Assembly: GCF_947387515.1 (NCBI RefSeq) | Contig: NZ_CANDOB010000002.1 | Location: 496,001-560,000 of the forward strand | DNA length: 64,000 nt | Origin: Alkalihalobacillus sp. CinArs1 | GTDB taxonomy: Bacteria > Bacillota > Bacilli > Bacillales > Guptibacillaceae | Direction: 5' to 3' | Part shown: positions 60,170 to 64,000 of the stretch, in pieces | Layout of the letters: the number at the start of each line of letters is the position of its first letter | Numbering within the stretch: the stretch's first letter is position 1 | Program-made: the position numbers and the translations under genes | Notes under the pieces: generated by a model | The model's input: the letters and a program-made list of their open reading frames with translations, nothing else | Databases searched by the model: none | Told to the model about the DNA's origin: nothing

Positions 60170-60967
60170 TCACAATCCTCCTGTTACAAGTGATTGACGA
60201 TAGGTATCATAAAGGTCCTTGAGTCGTTCGACGGTGCGAACGTCTCCCGTCATTGGAAGCATTTTCTTACCATGTAAATCGATTAGAACGGAATGGAGAC
60301 CTGCGTTGATGCCACCCTGGATGTCCGTAAGCGGGTTGTCGCCGATCATCACCGTATCCTCTGGCGTAAGCCCGAACCGTTTCAAAGCGGTATCGTATAA
60401 GTAGGCGTCAGGCTTTCCAATAATAAGTGGCTCGATGCTCACGGTTGCCTGAATGGCCGCAACGAGGGCACCTGTTTCTGGAACGTCATCACCCGTTTGA
60501 ATCGGATGCGTGTGGTCCATGTTTGTAGCTACGAGCAGAGCGCCTTTTTGAACGTGGATGGACGCATCCTCGAGCTTTCTGTAAGTGAATTCCAGGTCTC
60601 TTCCGACGAGGACGACGTCACAATGGGCATTTACGCTATGTAAAAGCGTGTGACCGCTTCGTGCGACGTTTTCCTTAAGTGCGTCTGAGCCAATCACGTA
60701 TACATTAGAAGGACCGAAGTGGTCGGTTAAGAATGTCCCTGCGCAATCGGTTGGGCAAATGATTTCCTCTTCTTCAGCGGGAACACCGAACTTTGCGAGC
60801 TTCATTCTGATCTCTGCAGCGTTCAACGTCGAATTGTTTGTCATGAACGCGATCGTTTTTCCTTCTTTGCGTAAAAGGGTAAGTAAATCAGTTGCCCCGT
60901 CGATCAGCTTTGTGCCGGCATAAATCGTGCCATCTAAATCAAATAAAAATCCTCTGAAGTTGTTCAT
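60170..60967 (-). CDS. HAD phosphatase, NagD/glycerol-phosphate phosphatase type
   Basis: 265 residues. FLFDLDGTIYAG (nucleophile Asp), FMTNNS, and MIGDNPLTDIQGGINAG (Mg ligands) with a type II cap. Likely dephosphorylates glycerol phosphate or a related sugar phosphate. Its stop is one base from the next start. Confidence 0.9.
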   Translation of the reverse strand: MNNFRGFLFDLDGTIYAGTKLIDGATDLLTLLRKEGKTIAFMTNNSTLNAAEIRMKLAKFGVPAEEEEIICPTDCAGTFLTDHFGPSNVYVIGSDALKENVARSGHTLLHSVNAHCDVVLVGRDLEFTYRKLEDASIHVQKGALLVATNMDHTHPIQTGDDVPETGALVAAIQATVSIEPLIIGKPDAYLYDTALKRFGLTPEDTVMIGDNPLTDIQGGINAGLHSVLIDLHGKKMLPMTGDVRTVERLKDLYDTYRQSLVTGGL

Positions 60968-60983
60968 CCTTACTGCTCCAATC

Positions 60984-61544
60984 CTAAAGTTTCAAGTTCC
61001 AAAGCTCTGGTTTCCCAGATACAACTGCGCTTGCTCCGGCTTCGAGGATTTCCTCGATCTCTTCCTGTGTGTTCAACAACCCACCGACGATGAGTGGTTG
61101 TTCAATCTCCTTTTTTAGATCCCGTATCACACGAGGCATCAAGCCTGGCATGATTTCAATCGCGTTCGGTTGATTCTGCTTCACGGAGCGGATGCTCATC
61201 GCGAATGCCTGTGTGTCGATGATAAAGTTGTGCTGAATGGCGAGAAGCCCGGACTCTTTTGCACGTTTGATCAGTCGGCCCTTCGTCGTCACGATGCCTG
61301 TAGGCTGAACTCTGTTTGCCAGGTAGTCGACAGCTTCGTTGTTGTTCGCGAGTCCTTTGATGAGATCGACGTGAAGGAAGGAGTATTTTCCTGCCTCATG
61401 GATTGTTTTCACAATGTCTTCGATGTTCGACAAGTTCCCCGTCATCATCGAGATGATATCGACGTTCGAATCGATCGCCTCCTGTACGTGCGCTTCTTCG
61501 CGAACGGCAGCGACCATCGGGTTTAGATCAGTTAATTGAATCAT
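60984..61544 (-). CDS. glpP: GlpP antiterminator
   Basis: 186 residues, TIM-barrel RNA-binding protein: DIISMMTGNLSNIEDIVKTIHEAGKYSFLHVDLIKGL and PNAIEIMPGLMPRVI are GlpP hallmarks. With glycerol-3-phosphate it binds leader RNA and prevents termination. First gene of the operon, behind such a leader. TTCAGGAGGG upstream of ATG. Confidence 0.94.
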   Translation of the reverse strand: MIQLTDLNPMVAAVREEAHVQEAIDSNVDIISMMTGNLSNIEDIVKTIHEAGKYSFLHVDLIKGLANNNEAVDYLANRVQPTGIVTTKGRLIKRAKESGLLAIQHNFIIDTQAFAMSIRSVKQNQPNAIEIMPGLMPRVIRDLKKEIEQPLIVGGLLNTQEEIEEILEAGASAVVSGKPELWNLKL

Positions 61545-61570
61545 GTAAATTCCCTCCTGAACTCACGAAA

Positions 61571-61673
61571 TAAAAAAGAGAAAATCCATCCATGTCAAAA
61601 GAGGACGCGCCGAAAATAAGAGCATAGTGCTCCGGAACGTGTTTCCTTCTTTTGACATGAACAAGATTTTCTC
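61571..61673 (-). promoter_or_regulatory. Leader terminator of the glpP-ugp operon (probable GlpP target)
   Basis: On the minus strand GAGAAAATC-TTGTT-CATGTCAAAAGA pairs with TCTTTTGACATG-GATG-GATTTTCTC, then TTTTTTA: a long interrupted stem ahead of the glpP start. This is the layout of GlpP-controlled leaders. A small second hairpin with GGAACACGTTCC-like bases sits in the loop. Confidence 0.75.
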
Positions 61674-61796
61674 CGTATGATCTCCACTTGTTCTATCAAT
61701 CAGTTATTCAATTACAACTACAGCTTACAACGTGTTTATAAAGTCGGTATTAAGGAAAACGTCGAATTTTGTAAATAAATATGGAGGGTTTGTAAA

Positions 61797-61888
61797 GGGA
61801 CGTGGGGACAGGTACCATGTCCCAAATTAGTAGAGATGGAAGAGAGGGACAGTGAACCTGTCCCTTTGTCCCATGTCCCTTTGTCCCA
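61797..61888. repeat. Dispersed GGGACAGGTACC/GGTTCC repeat, copy F
   Basis: GGGACAGGTACCATGTCCC and a diverged partner with AACCTGTCCCTTTGTCCC repeated twice. Confidence 0.8.
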
Positions 61889-61907
61889 AAGAATTGTGCT
61901 GTTCCTG

Positions 61908-61935
61908 TTGAAATATTTAGATTATTGTGTATAAT
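61908..61935 (+). promoter_or_regulatory. Promoter of the BASS transporter gene
   Basis: TTGAAA (61908-61913), 16 bases, TATAAT (61930-61935). Confidence 0.6.
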
Positions 61936-62027
61936 TCGATTCATTAGCTATTCGACTTGTCATACGAGGTGAGCATTTGATCCGTCGATTTACCTGTCGA
62001 AACCACTGGCATAAGGGGGTGTAGTCT

Positions 62028-63014
62028 ATGAAAATCTTAGAATCAATCAGTAATCTTGCAGGAAAATACTTCGCTCTATGGGTGATTGGAGTAGCACTGA
62101 TTGCTTACTTCATTCCAACACCGTTCTTGGGGTTAGGAAGTTACATTACGATTCTATTAGGAGTCGTGATGTTTGGAATGGGACTTACACTAAAGCCAGT
62201 AGACTTTAAATTGGTTCTAAAAAAGCCTGTTCCTGTCATCATAGGAGTTGCGGCTCAATTCATCATCATGCCTTTGATCGCCTTGCTTCTAGCCATCGTC
62301 TTTCAGCTGCCCGCTGAATTAGCTGCTGGTCTTGTATTGCTAGGATCTGTACCTGGTGGAACATCGTCGAACGTGATGGTTTATTTAGCAAAAGGGAATC
62401 TTGCTCTTTCTGTTGCGATGACATCGTTGTCTACAATGCTCGCACCGATCGTAACTCCACTCATATTGTTAGCACTAGCCGGGCAATGGTTACCAGTGGA
62501 TCCCATCGCTATGTTTCTATCGATCGTACAAGTCATCATCGTACCGATTACGTTAGGGGTACTCGTTCGAAAAGTGTTTCCAACCGCGGTTGATAAAAGT
62601 TCTGCCGTTATCCCTCTGATTTCAGTCATGGCGATCATTATCATCGTGTCTGCTGTTGTTTCAGCAAACGTTGAAAGTATTACAACGTCAGGTTTATTGA
62701 TCTTCTCAGCTGTGATGGTTCATAATCTATTAGGACTCTCGCTAGGCTACGTTACAGCATTAGTGATGAAGTTAGATGAAAGTAAACGCCGTGCGATTTC
62801 GATTGAAGTCGGTATGCAAAACTCTGGACTCGGTGTTGCCCTCGCAACGGCTCACTTCGGTCCACTAGCGGCACTTCCAAATGTCATCGCAGCAGTATGG
62901 CATAATATATCAGGGCCGATTCTTGCTACGATTTGGTCGAAGAAGCCGATTGAAGGAAAAGAGAGTGATTCAACCACTCAGGTTAAAACTGAATTGCAAA
63001 GAACCGGAATTTAA
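62028..63014 (+). CDS. Bile acid:sodium symporter (BASS) family transporter, YocS-like
   Basis: 328 residues, ten helices. GLTLKPVDFKLVLKKP, GSVPGGTSSNVMVYLAKGNLALSVAMTS and EVGMQNSGLGVALATAHF are family motifs. Likely carries a pantoate- or keto-acid-like anion with sodium. AAGGGGGTG precedes the ATG. Confidence 0.9.
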   Translation: MKILESISNLAGKYFALWVIGVALIAYFIPTPFLGLGSYITILLGVVMFGMGLTLKPVDFKLVLKKPVPVIIGVAAQFIIMPLIALLLAIVFQLPAELAAGLVLLGSVPGGTSSNVMVYLAKGNLALSVAMTSLSTMLAPIVTPLILLALAGQWLPVDPIAMFLSIVQVIIVPITLGVLVRKVFPTAVDKSSAVIPLISVMAIIIIVSAVVSANVESITTSGLLIFSAVMVHNLLGLSLGYVTALVMKLDESKRRAISIEVGMQNSGLGVALATAHFGPLAALPNVIAAVWHNISGPILATIWSKKPIEGKESDSTTQVKTELQRTGI

Positions 63015-63056
63015 AAGAAAGCCCAGGTCATATTCTCGATGACCTGGGCTTTCTTT
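63014..63056 (+). terminator. Strong terminator after the BASS gene
   Basis: AAAGAAAGCCCAGGTCAT pairs perfectly with ATGACCTGGGCTTTCTTT. Confidence 0.88.
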
Positions 63057-63069
63057 GAATAAATATGCC

Positions 63070-63104
63070 ATAGCGTGTCAGACCGACAAAGTCTGACACG
63101 CTAT
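63070..63104. repeat. GTGTCAGAC/GTCTGACAC hairpin
   Basis: ATAGCGTGTCAGAC pairs perfectly with GTCTGACACGCTAT. Followed by a half copy of the GGGACAGGTTCC repeat (63152-63185). The 63015-63293 gap contains nothing else recognised. Confidence 0.7.
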
Positions 63105-63293
63105 ATGTTTAGTAGATGGATCGCTTCAAGCATGTTCCACGCTCCCTGTAGGTGAGAGGGACAGTGAACCTGTCCCTCCGTCCCCCAAAAAAAGGAGACA
63201 TGACGAACGATGACGAATTAATAGAGAATAGCTCCTATTACTAAAGTTCGGCATCAAATCAAGAATCACTCAAGTAGTGAAGGGGGAATGAAT

Positions 63294-64000
63294 GTGAACG
63301 ACCTTTCTCGTGCAGTGCTAGATCACGTTTCTTACGGAGTCTTAGCCATCGACACGGAATATCGCATCACGTTACTTAATAAATCCGGAGCAAGTTTACT
63401 AGAATTATCACCTGAAGAAGTGCTGGGGAGAGACATGTATGAGGTGTTCCCGGATGCTCCTGAAGAGGTTCGGCACGTAGAGAGGACGGTTAAAACTCAT
63501 AAAGAATATCACATCGATGTGATGCCTTATCAATATGGGAAATACGATACATTCCTCTCGATTCAAACGAGACTGCTACGAGAAGATGACATCGTCGTCG
63601 GTGCAATGGTTGAGTTTACAGATGTCACGGACCTCTATAAAAAACAATTGCAGCTCGTAAGTCGTGTCGAAAGCTTGTCAGTAAACGTCATTCCTCTTAG
63701 TAAAGGAATCGCGGTACTTCCTCTTCAATCCACGATGGATGAAAATGAGTTTAATCATATCATCGATAAAGGGGTCGAAAGGGTTTCGGAGCTCAGGGTG
63801 AGTAGATTAATCCTCGACCTTTCCTCGATTGGAAACATTGATCCAGTTCTTCTCGCAAACATTCAAAAGCTAGTAAAAACAGTTTCCCTCATCGGTACGA
63901 ACGTCATCATCACGGGAGTCCGTCCGTCTGTCGCAATCGAATGGAGTAAATCGCATGAAGAGAACGTTCAAGCAGCTTTTTATCAGAATTTAGGAATCGC
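63294..64000 (+). CDS. PAS-STAS stressosome-type regulator (RsbR-like), partial
   Basis: GTG 63294 with AAGGGGG 7 bases upstream (ATG 63288 is too close). PAS domain (about 1-120: SYGVLAIDTEYRITLLNKSGASLLELSPEEVLGRDMYEVFPD) followed by a STAS domain (LVSRVESLSVNVIPLSKGIAVLPL..., DLSSIGNIDP at the usual phosphorylation loop). The gene runs off the window. Such proteins feed partner-switching control of sigma-B. Confidence 0.85.
   Translation, partial: MNDLSRAVLDHVSYGVLAIDTEYRITLLNKSGASLLELSPEEVLGRDMYEVFPDAPEEVRHVERTVKTHKEYHIDVMPYQYGKYDTFLSIQTRLLREDDIVVGAMVEFTDVTDLYKKQLQLVSRVESLSVNVIPLSKGIAVLPLQSTMDENEFNHIIDKGVERVSELRVSRLILDLSSIGNIDPVLLANIQKLVKTVSLIGTNVIITGVRPSVAIEWSKSHEENVQAAFYQNLGI

Noticed and set aside
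1-64000. tRNA or rRNA genes
   Set aside because: None recognised by reading for conserved tRNA arm motifs or rRNA segments; short ones could still be missed without a covariance search.

Overview
The window looks like chromosomal DNA of a low-to-moderate GC Bacillaceae (Firmicutes, order Bacillales). Evidence: strong AGGAGG-type ribosome binding sites, frequent TTG and GTG starts, TTGACA/TATAAT promoters, CcpA-type cre sites, and gene families typical of Bacillus relatives (GlpP antiterminator, RsbR-type PAS-STAS protein, SunI/YnzG-like protein, CdaR, CstR-like sulfur regulon). The genus cannot be fixed from sequence alone. No rRNA, tRNA or CRISPR array was seen.

Layout. 1-2.7 kb: 5' part of a tripartite-tricarboxylate binding protein (minus strand), an MBL-fold hydrolase, and a small HTH regulator/membrane protein pair. 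3.0-7.0 kb: an AT-rich six-gene cluster with the architecture of a circular (head-to-tail cyclised) bacteriocin locus: hydrophobic precursor, large membrane protein, SpoIIM/DUF95-like protein, ABC ATPase, plus an upstream membrane protein and a terminal secreted two-cysteine protein. 7.3-9.8 kb: an MFS sugar transporter behind two LacI-type operators, and a membrane-anchored HEXXH peptidase. 9.9-13.8 kb: a CstR-type reactive-sulfur operon (rhodanese, TusA-rhodanese, DsrE, rhodanese-persulfide dioxygenase, TusA, TauE) behind two promoters with ATACCC/GGGTAT operators. 13.9-16.0 kb: Kv-like channel, zinc ribbon, secreted TIM-barrel-like protein.

16.2-33.5 kb is the centrepiece: a nickel-pincer-nucleotide locus. 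larE-larB-larC1-larC2 make the cofactor. A PrpR-like regulator follows, then a four-carbon sugar-acid kinase (DUF1537), a TRAP transporter (DctPQM), a PdxA2-type dehydrogenase, a divergent LarA and a HxxxxDH nickel-permease-like protein. Past a divergent CdaR regulator come glycerate kinase, a KdgT-type permease and a second, canonical LarA. Together they suggest import of sugar acids, Ni-dependent C2 epimerisation, phosphorylation and oxidative cleavage, under a CcpA cre site and a predicted leader attenuator.

33.6-46.6 kb is accessory: a His/Gly/Tyr repeat protein, a 20-bp-periodic repeat array, a broken methyltransferase, an IS3-family element inserted in a terminator, a purine permease, a second copy of the HTH/membrane pair with the same twin operators, a SunI-like protein, small membrane proteins and an ABC exporter module. 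46.9-52.3 kb: TctCBA transporter with a CitA/CitB-like two-component system. 52.4-54.4 kb: MFS transporter with an ArsR-rhodanese repressor. 54.6-61.7 kb: a minus-strand glycerol-phosphate operon (GlpP, HAD phosphatase, phosphodiesterase, UgpA, UgpE, UgpB, UgpC) behind a leader terminator that GlpP could antiterminate. 62.0-64.0 kb: a bile acid:sodium symporter family protein and the start of a PAS-STAS stressosome-type protein. Palindromic GGGACAGGTTCC and GACAGGTACC repeats are scattered through the intergenic spaces.
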